A stretch of DNA of 64,000 bases from Limnomonas spitsbergensis (taxonomy: Eukaryota; Chlorophyta; Chlorophyceae; Chlamydomonadales), in contig JAYJMM010000102.1 in assembly GCA_037349105.1 (NCBI GenBank), positions 620,001-684,000 on the forward strand. The letters run 5' to 3'. The notes under the pieces are model-generated. The model did no database searches and was not told the origin of the DNA. It saw only the letters and a program-made list of their open reading frames with translations. Below, piece after piece: positions 12,562 through 25,500 of the stretch. The translations under genes and the position numbers were made by a program. The number at the start of each line of letters is the position of its first letter. Positions within the stretch are counted from its first letter, which is position 1.

Positions 12562-13592
12562 GGGGGCATGTCTTGGAGCATGGGGAAGGTTAGGGCGTGG
12601 GCTCTCCCTCCGACCAAGTTGTTGATTGGTAGCGTTGTAAATGTTTTTGAGGACTTGGACCAAAGCTTGATGTCTTCTGGTCATCGCCTAGTCGCTGTTG
12701 CAAATCCCGCTGGATATCTTAGAAGTACATCTCGAGTGACGGGACGATATCGGCCGACGTCGACCGGAAGAAAAAGTCTGGTACTGTATGATAGTATAAT
12801 AATTAAGTGTGTTGTTTTAGGGCAGAACTCGGGGAGCAGTTTTTGTCAACCAGGAAATGGTGGGCGGGCGGAGCGCTGCTGCAGTGTGCAGGACCGTCGA
12901 CACGAGCCATATGAGATGAACGTCTATTTTAAGTGTTTAAATTGTGCTGTCAGCCTGTTCACACCCTAGGTGCATTGATTCTGCTAACACCTGACACCCC
13001 GCTGTTTGCTCCGAAACACGCATTTACCCACAGACATCAACAGCGGGTCATAGCGGTGGGCCTCTATCGGTTAATTGTCAATTCGAACAATAGAAGCTCG
13101 TGCCTCATTGACTGGAATCTGTTTTTTGATCCAGCCCGGCTTCGTTTTTTCTCTGACAGTCACAGTCGTAGTACCCCGGAATGTGGCTCAAGCATCATTT
13201 CTCGCTCAGACCTCATTCACTCTCAAGTCTAGTCCCCGATACTTTGTCGACGCCAGTTGACAGCGCCTAGGACATATTCTGCGTTTAGAAAAGGCTTCTC
13301 CGGACTTTTTCGTCTCTAATACTTCACCAAATGCTCCCTCTCAAAACGCCATCTCTCAAAGCGTCCCCGACGGATCACCTTGCATCATAACAGCTCTACG
13401 CCAGCGCTCCCTTTTCAAAATAATTTGTTCGGACTCCGTGGATTGCGTGATCCATCGATAAGGCGCACGCGCACGAGCAACGATCACATTCGACCGTATC
13501 AAACCTCTGCGCTTGCAAACACAACTTGGCAACTTCAGCATGGGCCTCTACATCACACCTTCATCTTGATCATCTTCGATCCTTGTCATAAA
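12562..13592. promoter_or_regulatory. Divergent intergenic region, presumed shared promoter
   Basis: A 1.03-kb gap separates the start codons of two divergently transcribed genes, so both 5' UTRs and promoters should lie here. I see no clear TATA box or recognisable element, and the assignment rests on geometry alone. Open frames crossing it (for example 13380-13592, joined to the next CDS) probably represent 5' leader sequence. Confidence 0.4.
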
Positions 13593-16500
13593 ATGAACCT
13601 TCTCTCCTGTTTCAAGCCCTCCTTACACAACCAGCCGCATGAGACAGGCGCCTTTGACGACCTGGCCACTGTTGCCGACCACCATCCCTCTGACTCCCCC
13701 ACACTCACCGCTGGCGCAGCGACAGCCCACACCTCCACTTACCACCCCAGCGATACAGCCCCTCCGAGTGTGCAGCCTGGGTTGAGAGCTCCTCCCCATG
13801 CGCCAGCAGGGGCGCAACAGTCATGGTGCCTTTCAGACTTGTACACCGACGACAGTGAGCCTCTGCAGCCTGGCTTCACCTCAGATGACTTGCAGGTGCC
13901 TGCGACTGAGGCAGACGGGAAATTACAGCACAGGCGAGTTAATGACTCACGAGAACAGTCTTCGGGGGTCAAGGCGGGTACTGGCATCCTTGAGCCTGAT
14001 GGGCAGAGGCCAGCAGCTGCCCAGAACAAGGACCTGCCGCATTCTGAACCTGTGAAGAGGCAGCAGCAGCACTCCAAGACTGAGGTGCAGCAGCAGCAGC
14101 AGCAGCTGACCCAATTCGACCGCAGGCAGCAGCATGCAGCTTCAGCATACGAGAGCGGAGATGTGGTCAGCATGCAGCGTCAGCAGCAGCTAGATGACGA
14201 TAATTACGAGTACAACACCAAGCAGCAGCAGCAGCAGCAGTCCTCTGAAGCCTTGAGCCAGAGAGCAGACATGATCCTCATAGACAGCTCGGCTTCTTCT
14301 TCCTTGTCAGCGCGCGCCGCCCCCCCGGCCAACGAGTTGGGTGTGGCCAGCCCTGAAAAGGTCTCTCGAGGCAGTCCCATGTCAAGCTTGGCACACTCAC
14401 AGTCCACCAGGTGGGGGGAACAAGTGTGAAACGCTATGCGCTATCTCGTGCACTTCTTTGTAGCCTTGAGGCCTGTCTGCTCAACTCAAAACTGTCATGT
14501 GAGGGGGGAAATGTAAACTGCCCTATCTCTTGCAGCCCTTGCAGCCTTGATTAAAAAAGAGTGTGAAATGCCCTATCTCTTGCAGCCCTTGCAGCATTGA
14601 TTCAAAAAGAGTGTGAAATGCCCTATCTCTTGCAGCTCTTGCAGCCTTTTTCCTTAGCTACTTAACTCATATTCCTCAGTCCTGTGATCAACCCGGTGAC
14701 CTGCCTTTCCCCAGCTACAACTGGCCCTGGCCTGTTTTGGCCCACCCTCTCCCACCCTGTCCCACTCCTTTTATTTCACATCATCCCAACCTCTCCCCCT
14801 TTTTTATTTCCCACCAACTTAACCTTTCCAGCTTCAATTTTGGCACCATCTCAGCGTTTGCCACCCTATTTCTTTCACACTCCCGTCTGCCCCCACCCCA
14901 TGTCTGCCACCCGTGCAGGCCAGCCTCACACGTCGAGCCCTGCAGTTCTGATGCAGTGCCCAAGGTGCTTCGATTCGAGTCCTCGAGGCAATCGCCTGCT
15001 GTCCTGGTGGGCGACTGGGCGGGCGGGTGCATGCAATGTTCACAAAGAGGGCTGGTAGGCAGGCGCAGGCATGAAAGGCTCGAAAGGAAATCGCGTGCTG
15101 GCCTAGTAGGCGGGCAAGTGCATGTATGCTGGTAGGCAGGCGCAGCCGCGCATGTACGCATTGCTCAAAAGGAAATCGTGTGCTGGCCTTGTAGGCGGGC
15201 AAGTGCATGGAAAGTTTGCATGCTGTAGGCCGTTAGGTAAGCGCATGTATGCATTGCTCTCAAGGAAATTGTCTGTTGTTCTTTAGGCGGGTTGGGGTGC
15301 AGGCGATGTTCCCAAAGAAGAGGGCTCACAATGTTGGGTGTGGAGTGGGGACATGTTTGGAAGTTTGTGGTCTCACGTTACGAGGCAGGCGGAATTGCCT
15401 CTTGAAATGGGCATGAGCTTGTGATTAGGATGTTGCGTACCCGCTGGGTCCTGCTTAACGCTTGGCCGCATGGGGCTGACAGGGGATGAGCAAGCTCAAT
15501 TCCAGCTACCATGCACAGCCAGGACCAAGATGCAGTCGTGACACCCTCCTGTGTGAGGGGGGCTGGAACATGGAACCCAGCAACACACTCTTGTAGCCAT
15601 GCCCACATGCTACGTGATGGGGCAGGAACTTGGAAACAGGGTTGCTAGACAGGGGGAGAGAGAGGATCGGTTGGTCGATTGGATGCTTCGACCATGAAAA
15701 GACAAATGCCTTTAATGAATGCTACTGAGATGTCACCATGAATGCTACCAGGTGTCTTAAACCATGCGTGGGGTCTTAACCCATGCGTGGGGTCTTAACC
15801 CATGCCTGGGGTCTAAACCCATGCGTGGGGTCTTAACCCATGCGTGGGGTCTTAACCCATGCATGGGGTCTTAACCCATGCGTGGGGTCTTAACCCATTC
15901 TTAGGTGCCATAAACTTGATGTACAATCAGGCTTTCAAAGGAATGAGGTCAATGGCGATGCCATCCCCAGGAAAAGAAGAAAGGATGAGCGTGATTGAAT
16001 GGGGAAATGCACCTTTGACTGCATCCCAGGGTATCTGTGAACCAAATGAACTTGATCATGAACTGAATCTCATCATTAACTGAATCTGATCATTTACTAA
16101 ATCTGATCCCTGAACCCATGGCCCTCAAAGGCACGTCATGGAAGCGAGTTGTCGGATCTCTCAGATCTGTCCGGACCTGATGATGGGTATCAGAAGTACG
16201 GTCATGGGGACTCAGAGTCTGAAGCTGTGGAGCCGGAGTATTGGCCAGAGGAGGTGGATCATACACAGGTGGGTGGGGCTATGACACAAGTGTGAGATGA
16301 TGACTATCAGAAGTACAGTCCCCTGGGATTGGGAGTTGGAGGCTGCAGAACCGGAGTATTGGCCCGGGGAGGCGGATCATACACAGGTGGGTGAGGCTAT
16401 GACACAAGTGTGACATGATGACTATCAGGAGTACAGTCCCCTGGGATTGGGAGTTGGAGGCTGCAGAGCCGGAGTATTGGCCCGAGGAGGTGGATCATAC

Positions 16501-19500
16501 ACAGGTGGGTGAGGCTATGACACAAGTGTGACATGATGACTATCAGAAGTACAGTCCCCTGGGATTGGGAGTTGGAGGCTGCAGAGCCGGAGTATTGGCC
16601 CGAGGAGGTGGATCATACACAGGTGGGTGAGGCTATGACACAAGTGTGAGATGATGACTATCAGAAGTACAGTCCCCTGGGATTGGGAGTTGGAGGCTGC
16701 AGAGCCGGAGTATTGGCCCGGGGAGGTGGATCATACACAGGTGGGTGGGGCTATGACACAAGTGTGACATGATGACTATCGTAAGTACAGTCCCCTGGGA
16801 TTGGGAGTTGGAGGCTGCAGAGCCGGAGTATTGGCCCGGGGAGGTGGATCATACACAGGTGGGTGGGGCTATGACACAAGTGTGACATGATGACTATCAT
16901 AAGTACAGTCCCCTGGGATTGGGAGTTGGAGGCTGCAGAGCCGGAGTATTGGCCCGAGGAGGTGGATCATACACAGGTGGGTGAGGCTATGACACAAGTG
17001 TGAGATGATGACTATCATAAGTACAGTCCCCTGGGATTGGGAGTTGGAGGCTGCAGAGCCGGAGTATTGGCCCGGGGAGGTGGATCATACACAGGTGGGT
17101 GGGGCTATGACACAAGTGTGACATGATGACTATCAGAAGTACAGTCCCCTGGGATTGGGAGTTGGAGGCTGCAGAGCCGGAGTATTGGCCCGAGGAGGTG
17201 GATCATACACAGGTGGGTGAGGCTATGACACAAGTGTGAGATGATGACTATCAGAAGTACAGTCCCCTGGGATTGGGAGTTGGAGGCTGCAGAGCCGGAG
17301 TATTGGCCCGAGGAGGTGGATCATACACAGGTGGGTGGGGCTATGACACAAGTGTGACATGATGACTATCAGAAGTACAGTCCCCTGGGATTGGGAGTTG
17401 GAGGCTGCAGAGCCGGAGTATTGGCCCGAGGAGGTGGATCATACACAGGTGGGTGAGGCTATGACACAAGTGTGACATGATGACTATCATAAGTACAGTC
17501 CCCTGGGATTGGGAGTTGGAGGCTGCAAAGCCGGAGTATTGGCCCGAGGAGGTGGATCATACACAGGTGGGTGAGGCTATGACACAAGTGTGACATGATG
17601 ACTATCATAAGTACAGTCCCCTGGGATTGGGAGTTGGAGGCTGCAGAGCCGGAGTATTGGCCCGAGGAGGTGGATCATACACAGGTCACGAGGTGTGTGG
17701 ACAATGTCCTAGAAATGAAGTCCAAAAATCTGAGGACAAAAATCTGAGGACAGAAATCTGAGGACAAAAATCTGAGGACAAAAATCTGAAGACCTAAAAT
17801 CTGAGGACAATCAGGACAGCAATGTGGGTGGATCTACGACGGCCGACGGTTGAATGAGATTAATAGGCTGGGGGCCTGGTTAGTGACAGGATGACAAATG
17901 TTTGGCCCGAGCAGGTTGATCACACAGGGTAAAAAAAAGTGTCCGAGCAGGTTGTTCGTTTGCACAGGGTGAAAAAGAGTGTTGGCCGGAGCAGGTTTGT
18001 CGCAAAGGGTGAAAAAGAGTGTTGGCCGGAGCAGGATTATTGCACAGGGTGAAAAAGAGTGTTGGCCGGAGCAGGTTAATTGCACAGGGTGAAAAAGAGT
18101 GATGGCCGGAGCAGGTTTATCGCACAGGGTGAAAAAGAGTGTTGGCCGTAGGAAGTTTATTGCACAGGGTGAAAAAGAGTGTTGGCCGGAGGAAGTTTAT
18201 TGCACAGGGTGAAAAAGAGTGCTGGCCCTTGCAGGTTTATTGCACAGGGTGAAAGAGAGTGTTGGCCCTAGCAGGTTATCGCACAGGGTGAGAAAGAGTG
18301 TTGGCCTGAGCAGGTTTATCGCACAGGGTGAAAAAGAGTGTTGGCCCTAGCAGGTTTATTGCACAGGATGTAAAAGAGTGTTGGCCCGAGCAGGTTTATT
18401 GCACAGGGAGAAAAAGAGTGTTGGCCTGAGCAGGTTTATCGCACAGGGTGAAAAAGAGTGTTGGCCGGAGCAGGTTTATCGCATAGGGTGAACAAGAGTG
18501 TTGGCCGGAGCAGGTCAATTGCTCGGGGTGAAAAAGAGTTTTGGCCGGGGCAGGTTTATCGCACAGGGGGTCGTGGTGGAATGAATGATGATGGGCAAGG
18601 GCTGGTACAACATGGAGGGAGGGAGGGTGGTGGTGAGGGATCCGGGTAGGTGGGGCAGGGCTGTTTCAGCTATATGTGTCACTGAGCAGGGCTTGTGAGT
18701 TACTGATGTACTTGAAATGGGTTTTTATTTTGTCGTAAGGATGGTGTTCCCATCTACCGGTAGTTCGCTTTCGCACATAATTAATGTTGTTTGGGTTTGA
18801 GGACTACGGTAATTATCAACAGTCAAAGCCAGTTTCAGTCAGAAATTGAGAGTTTTCGTCGGAATTTTGTTCTTCTCTGAGGGCAGCATTGAAAGAACAT
18901 TGACTCATACCTGAGGTAAGGCAAATTAAATCTACAGCAGTCGGAGATAAGAAAACCCAGGGCCTAGACTTTCTGCACCTGTCACCTGTGGCATCTCAAC
19001 GGTTGTGCTTCAGGATGCGGAGGACGAGGAGGAACGAAGGCACGCGGCCGCTCAAGCTGTCGCCTCGCATTACGGTGGAGCTGTGCCCAGCGGAGGCGTT
19101 GGCATGCCTTTGCACCTGGCCGCCGCAACTGCGATGGTTGCTCGCCAAAAGTACGCAACAGCCGGGCAGGACGGTTTCACCACGTACGCAACAAACGCTG
19201 CGTTTGTTGCATCCAAGGCGGACGCAAATGCCAGCACCGTCTCCGCCACGCCTTCCGTTGAAAAGGCGGCCGTGGGCGCCGTCTGCCTCCAGGACGATGA
19301 CAACTTCAGACAATCCGAGGAGAGCTACACCCTGCCGACAACCCGAGGCGGTAAGCGGCGGTCCGGCGCCGCCAGCCAGCCGGCCAATCAGAACCATGGC
19401 AGGGTGTCCGTTGATGCTGGCAGTAGTTACTCGTCGGATGAGGGTGGAGCGGAGCTGCCGCCGCGGTCTGGCCGGCCCCGGGAGTCGGCATCGCCTGCAT

Positions 19501-22500
19501 CAGATCTAGATATAGATCCGTCGTCGTCGTCAGATGCCGGGGATGCGGGCAGCGACTTAAGCAGCGATCTGGACGATATTGAGGTAAGGCTGTCTGAAAG
19601 GCTGTTGTGGGTGTTGTGGTGGGGGTGGGGGGCAAAAAGGCGTGGGTAGCAAGAGGCATGTGTGTGGTTTAAAGGAAGTGTGCAAGGCGTTAGAGTCGGA
19701 GCAGACAATGGGAGCTTCTAACATTCGAATATAGCTAAATGAAGGGGAGCGCCCAAGATTTTAATTTTGAGCTTCCAACATCTATTCCGAACGATGTCGG
19801 GGATCCCTTATTCAGCTCTCCTTGTATCGGGTTGCTAACAACCGGAAACTAAAAGTGCTGGACAACATCTGAATCCTTATTGTCTTTGTTTCAGCCCTGT
19901 TCGCCTCCCGTGGGAGGGCTTCCCTGGTGATAGAGGATTTTACCTGGTGGGGACAACTTTTAAAAAAATGGTGCGACATGCCTGACCGCTCGTCCGCTGG
20001 GATTTGTGACCCATGCTCAGGTGGCGATTCCAAGGGCAGGAAACGCGTCTGAGCAGGAGCAAGACGAGCTTGTGAGGGTAAGCGTCAAGTCTGCTGCTTA
20101 AAATGGCGGATTTGTTTCGTTCACGGGGCGGTCCTTTTCCAGCATCTCAGCATGTTTATGTTTTAGGATCGGCCAATCCGGTGGCTTGTGCCTGGCAGGT
20201 GGTACGAGGTTAACACCGTTTTTATGTCGGTGCGCATCAGGCCACCTTTGGCAGACAACTGTGGAGCCACCACTGGACAGAAGGGAACCAAGCCTGCGTC
20301 GGCCATCGGCCGGTGGCCCAAGATGTAGGGCCTGCTGCACCAGTCTGACCAGTTTGTAGGCCATGATGTAATCGAGGTGCACCTGAAGCACCCTGAAATA
20401 GGCACTGGTTTGAAAGTCACTCATCAAAGGCTACCTAGCCTTCACTGTAGGCAGCCTTGACCCTGGAGCAAATGGCTTCCCCGCGTGTAGGCCGTTTTGT
20501 TACCGAGGTGCAGCTGAAGCATCCTGAAATATACACATTTGTGTTACTAGGCACTGGTTATCAATTTTGCAGCCTTTACTGTAGGCAGCCTTGACCCTTC
20601 TGAAAATGCTTCACCTGCATTGTTTGCCGGGTAGTTGAATGCTTTGATTGCCTTGATTGACAATGCCTTGAATGCCTTGCCTTGATTGACAACGCCTTGA
20701 TTGACAATGCCTTGATTGACATTGCCTTGATTGACAATGCCTTGATTGACAATGCCTTGAAACCTTTGATGGACATTGGTCATCAAGGGGCACCGGTGCC
20801 GGTATTCCAATCTTTTGTATTAGCTGTGCTAAGAGGCATCAAATAGGGGCAGCGGATCCTCCATGCTGTGCCCCTACCTGCGCTAAGAAGAATGAAAGAG
20901 CCGCAGCGGAGCCTCTATGCTGTGCCCAGCGCTAAGAAAAATAAAACAGGGGCTAGCCGATCCTTCATAATGTACCCATCTGCAACTCTTCCAATTCGCC
21001 ACTCGCTTAAAGAACCTTGTCAGGTTTTGACACTGCTGCTGCCACTTCTACGTCTGCGTGCACGTGCTTGCTCCTGCTGCAATGCTGCATTAAGCGCACT
21101 CCTTCTCACTACCTTTCCCAGGTGGACAGCGGCGTGTCCTCGTGGGGCGCTCCAGGCCCGGGCTGCTATGACAGTAATGATGACGACGGCCCAAGCAGCC
21201 CAGCTGGGGGCAAAGTTCGACCTCTGAGGGAGGATGACTTGCACCCTGCCGCAGCTGATTCAAACGGCTACAACAGCGCTGGCAGCAGTAGTCCAAGCAG
21301 CCAAGCTGGGGGCAAAGCTCAACCTCTGAGGGAGCATGGCTTGCACCCTGCCGCAGCTGATTCAAACGGCTACAGCAGCACTGGCAGCAGCAGCTCAAGC
21401 AGCCCAGCTGGAGGTGCAGGTCAGTCAGGGGCTCAGCCGCAGCACTCTACTGGAGCTGAGCATGGAGGCGTCCGAGGCAGCGAGACAAGCCTTTGGAGCT
21501 CTGAGGAGGGTGAGGGAGGGAGCCCGGGTGCGCCTGGCCGGCAGCCTACCGAGGGGGGTGAGGAAGAGAGCCCCGGTGCGCCTGATCAGCAGCCTTCCGA
21601 GGAGGGTGAGGGAGGAAGCCCGGGTGCGCCTGATCGGCAGCCTGCCGAGGAGGGTGAGGGAGGAAGCCCGGGTGCGCCTGATCGGCAGCCTGCCACGCTA
21701 GGGCTGGATAGCTCCGGCAGCGATGCAGGCGAGGGAGGAAGGACGGGAGCGTCAGGTCAGCAGCAGGCTGTGCAAGATTCGGACAGCTGCAACAGTGATG
21801 TCCCCAGCCCCTGGAGTTCGACCGCTGGAGGGAATGTCCCGGGCCGGGGTGAAGTAATTGAGCTGGACGCTGCTGCAGCGCCAGTTGCTGATGCCGATGA
21901 CACTCATACCCTCATTCCGTCGAGCGCCTCCTCGGTGGGGGAAGGCGGCGCCCGCAAAAAGCCAGGCCTGGCACTGCTGCAGGTTCCGGAGCAGAGTGGC
22001 GGGCATGCCTCCGGCATGCCCCAGGCTTTCCCCAGTGCAGGGCCTGCCGCCGTGGGCCTGCCGTTGGAAGAGCAGGGTGATGGGCCTGCCAAAGGCATGC
22101 CCCAGGCGGTCCCGAGTGCAGGGCCAAGCCATCATCAAGAGTTGCCCAGCCCCAGGAGTTCCGCCTCGCGTTTAGGTGTCGATGAGCCGGAGGCAGGTGT
22201 GATCTCGCAGCAGAAACGGACAGACGAGCAGCGGGGCGAAGCTGCTGCTGGCTGCAGCCGTCCACTGCCTCAAGCCTCGGCGCCCCCTGCTGACACAGAC
22301 GCGCCGCCTGTCTCTCCCTCGCAGTCTCCCTTCCATGCTGATGCCTCTAGGCAAGATGCTGCAGTCTCAGCTGCTGGCGTGGCGCCAGGCACCGCATTGG
22401 CTGCCTCAGCTACTGCCGCACCAGCTGCTGGTATGACGCTAGGCCCCGCCTTGGCTGCCTCAGCTGTTGCTGCACCAGCTGCTGGTATGACGCCAAGCAC

Positions 22501-25500
22501 AGCCTTGGCTGCCTCAGCTGCTGCTGCACCAGCTGCTGGTATGACACCAAGCACAGCCTTCGCTGCCAATGAAGTTGTGACCTCAGCCGCCCAGGGTGTG
22601 ATGTCCGACGCCATCTGTTTCCAAGAAGCTGAAGCGACAGATCACATCACTGCCACATCAGGCACTGCGCCGGATCTAGCTGCAGCTGAGCATCAGGATG
22701 GAACTGCAGCTGCTGCTCCAGAAGTAACTGCAGCTAATAAGCTGCATGTAACTGCAACTGCTGCGCCAGATGTAATTGCAGCGAAGCAGTCACATGTAAC
22801 AGCATCATCCATATCCGATGTCCCTGCAGCTATACAGGCCACTGATCTGCTGGTAGCATCTGCTGCTGTCACAGCAGACAGAACGGTGGCTGTGACGGCT
22901 GCAGTGACGAGGGCACCCTCTGATGAAGACAAGTCAGCAACAGCGCCAACACCAGCACCTGCACCTGCACCTGCTGAAGGTGGACTCGTAGCCGAAAATC
23001 CAGCACCAGCGCCAACACCAGCACCTGCACCAGCACAGGTACCTTCACCTGCACCAGCACTAGCACCAGCACCAGCACCAGCACCAGCGTCAGCACCAGC
23101 ACCAGCTGCTGGTACGGCCGCTGCATCAAAGAGAGGTGCTGCGGGAGGGGATGGCCCAGCTCCTGACGGCATCGCCTCTGCCGAGTGCATTTTGTCTAGC
23201 ACCGAGGAGGCTGCAGTGACGGATGTGACAGCAGCTGCAGCAGCCTTGTCAGGCAGCGTTGGAGCAGCAGAAAAGGCTGGAGCTGCTGACGTCGCAGCTG
23301 CTGCTGAGGTTGCTGCATCTAGCGCAGCTGCTGCTGAGGAGGCTGCAGTGACAGACGTGACAGCAGATGCAACAGCCTTGCCAGGCAGCGGTGGAGCAGC
23401 AGAAGAGGCTGTGGCTGCTGATGCTTCAGCTGGCGGGGCCAAGGAAGCTGCAGTAACGGATGAGGAAGCAGCACTGGAGGCCGATGCTTCTGACATTGCA
23501 GTACCTTCCAAAGGTGCCGTGCCTGGTGTAACAGGCTCGGAGGGAGAGCGAGCGCCTGGTTTGAAATCTGTCTCCCCCGCAGCGTCAGCAGATGGAGATC
23601 CGGTAGCGGCCGGGCCAGCTGTCGGAGAGGGAACCACACCCTCAGCCTCTGCCGCAAGGCAGGCTACATCGACTGATCTCATGGCAGCCTTCAATGCTGC
23701 GGCAGGTGGAGGAGAGACCCCTGGGGGGGCCACAGCCACCAATGGGTGCGTGAGTTGGGGGGATGTTGCGTCAAACGTGGCGGTTGCCAAGGCGGTTGCG
23801 GCGGTTGATCAGAGCGAGGCAGTTGCCTGGGAGGTTGCGGCAGTAGGCGAGGTGTCTCCTGCCGCCACGATCGTGGATGCTGAAGAGGTGGTGAAAAGCA
23901 GCGCGACCGCCTCTGCGTCTGAAGCGGCATCTCCTGTTATTTTGGCTGCGGAGGACGCCGCGGCCCTTGACGTACCATCCGCCGTGGACGCTGCCGCAAC
24001 ACCTGCCGCACTATCCGCTGCAACATATGCCACACTACCCGCTACATTACCTGCTGCAAAACCTTCATTGACGGAGGCTCCCTCCAGAGTAACTGACGCC
24101 TTGGCATCGGCAGCGGCGACTGGAGCAATGGCATTGCAGGATGCGGCCCCAGGCTCTGAGGCGACAGCCGCTGGTGCCTCTAACGCCTTTCCTGAGGCTG
24201 ACAGATTGCAGCCGCCCCTTCTGGCAGGAGGAGCATCCATCATTGCTGATGTGGACATGGCCGCAGCTGGTGCCCAGGAGGGACCTGCCAGTGCGATTTC
24301 TGCAGCCGTCACGGCCTCAGCTGTCGCTGCCGCTGCCACTGCTCACGACGCTGATGGAGGGAAAGGGGTCGGCCAGGACGCTCTTGATGCCCCTGCTTTA
24401 GCAATGGCAGCAGGAAGTGCTGCGTCTGATGCAGTCTGTGCAGCACACGCTGGAGCAAGGGGAGGGGCTGCCCATGTTGAGACCAGTGCGCCGGAGCAGG
24501 AGGGAAGACCTGCCCCTCGTTCAGGTATGAACAAGCTGTGACGAAAATGTGTGTGGATGTGCTGTTGCAGGTGCTTCTTGATTTGACTTGAGAACAAGAA
24601 CAACCCTGCCGTATATCTGTGGTCCCACACCTGAGAAATCAAGTCAAACGACTACCGGTAGACGAGTTCAAGCTTGTGAGCAAGCACCCTAGCTACCCAC
24701 CCTGGATTTCTTGCCTTTATCACAGTGTAGAGGCTTATACTTCATTGGACAGTTCGTAAGAAAGTTCTTGCCCCGTTCATCCTTCAGGTTTGCCTCGGTA
24801 CCTACAAGCTACGGCCGCCTCTGTGAAGAAAACAGTCATCGCAGCGGCGGCCAACGGACCGGCCCCAAGGGCGCCTCGCCGCTCCCACGAAACCGGCACA
24901 GCCGCCGCTCCATCTGCTGCAGCGCCGATTGCCCTCGCCGCCGCCGCAGCAGCAGCAACTTCAACCCCAAAGAGCAAGATACCCCTCTCCTTTCCTCAAA
25001 AGGCAGCCCTCCCGCCTGCCGTCGCCAAGCCCCTTCGCCCTGTGCCTGCGCCCACTGCTTCCTCTAGGAAGCCTTCAACATGGGGTACGAGCGCCGCCTC
25101 CGGGGCTGCTTCAAGGCTGTCAGCAGGAAGGCCTGCTAGCAGAGCAGCAGCACTAGCAGCAGCAGCAAAGGCAACACAAGCAGGAGCAACGCAAGCAGGA
25201 GCAACACCAGCAGCAGCAGTGCGCACCTCTTCGCCTTCGCCCTCGGTCACTGATGGAGCAGTCAGGCCAGGTAAGGCTGCCACAAAGATGCTGGGGGCTG
25301 GGGCGGCCTCGGGCGCCACTGCATCAACATCTGCTGCTGCATCTGCAGAATCAGCACGAGTGGTTACATCAGCACCAGCAGCAGCGGAAGCAGCAACTCT
25401 GGCAGCAGTAACACCAGCGCCGCCGGCGGCAGCAGCGGCGAAAGCAGCAACACATGCAACAGAAGCAGGGGCAGCAGCACCACCAGCAGCGGCAGCACTG

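Noticed and set aside
16225..17695. CRISPR-like array
   Set aside because: The 118-bp units are contiguous without unique spacers and lie in a eukaryotic intron; the same holds for the 38-, 43- and 49-bp arrays.
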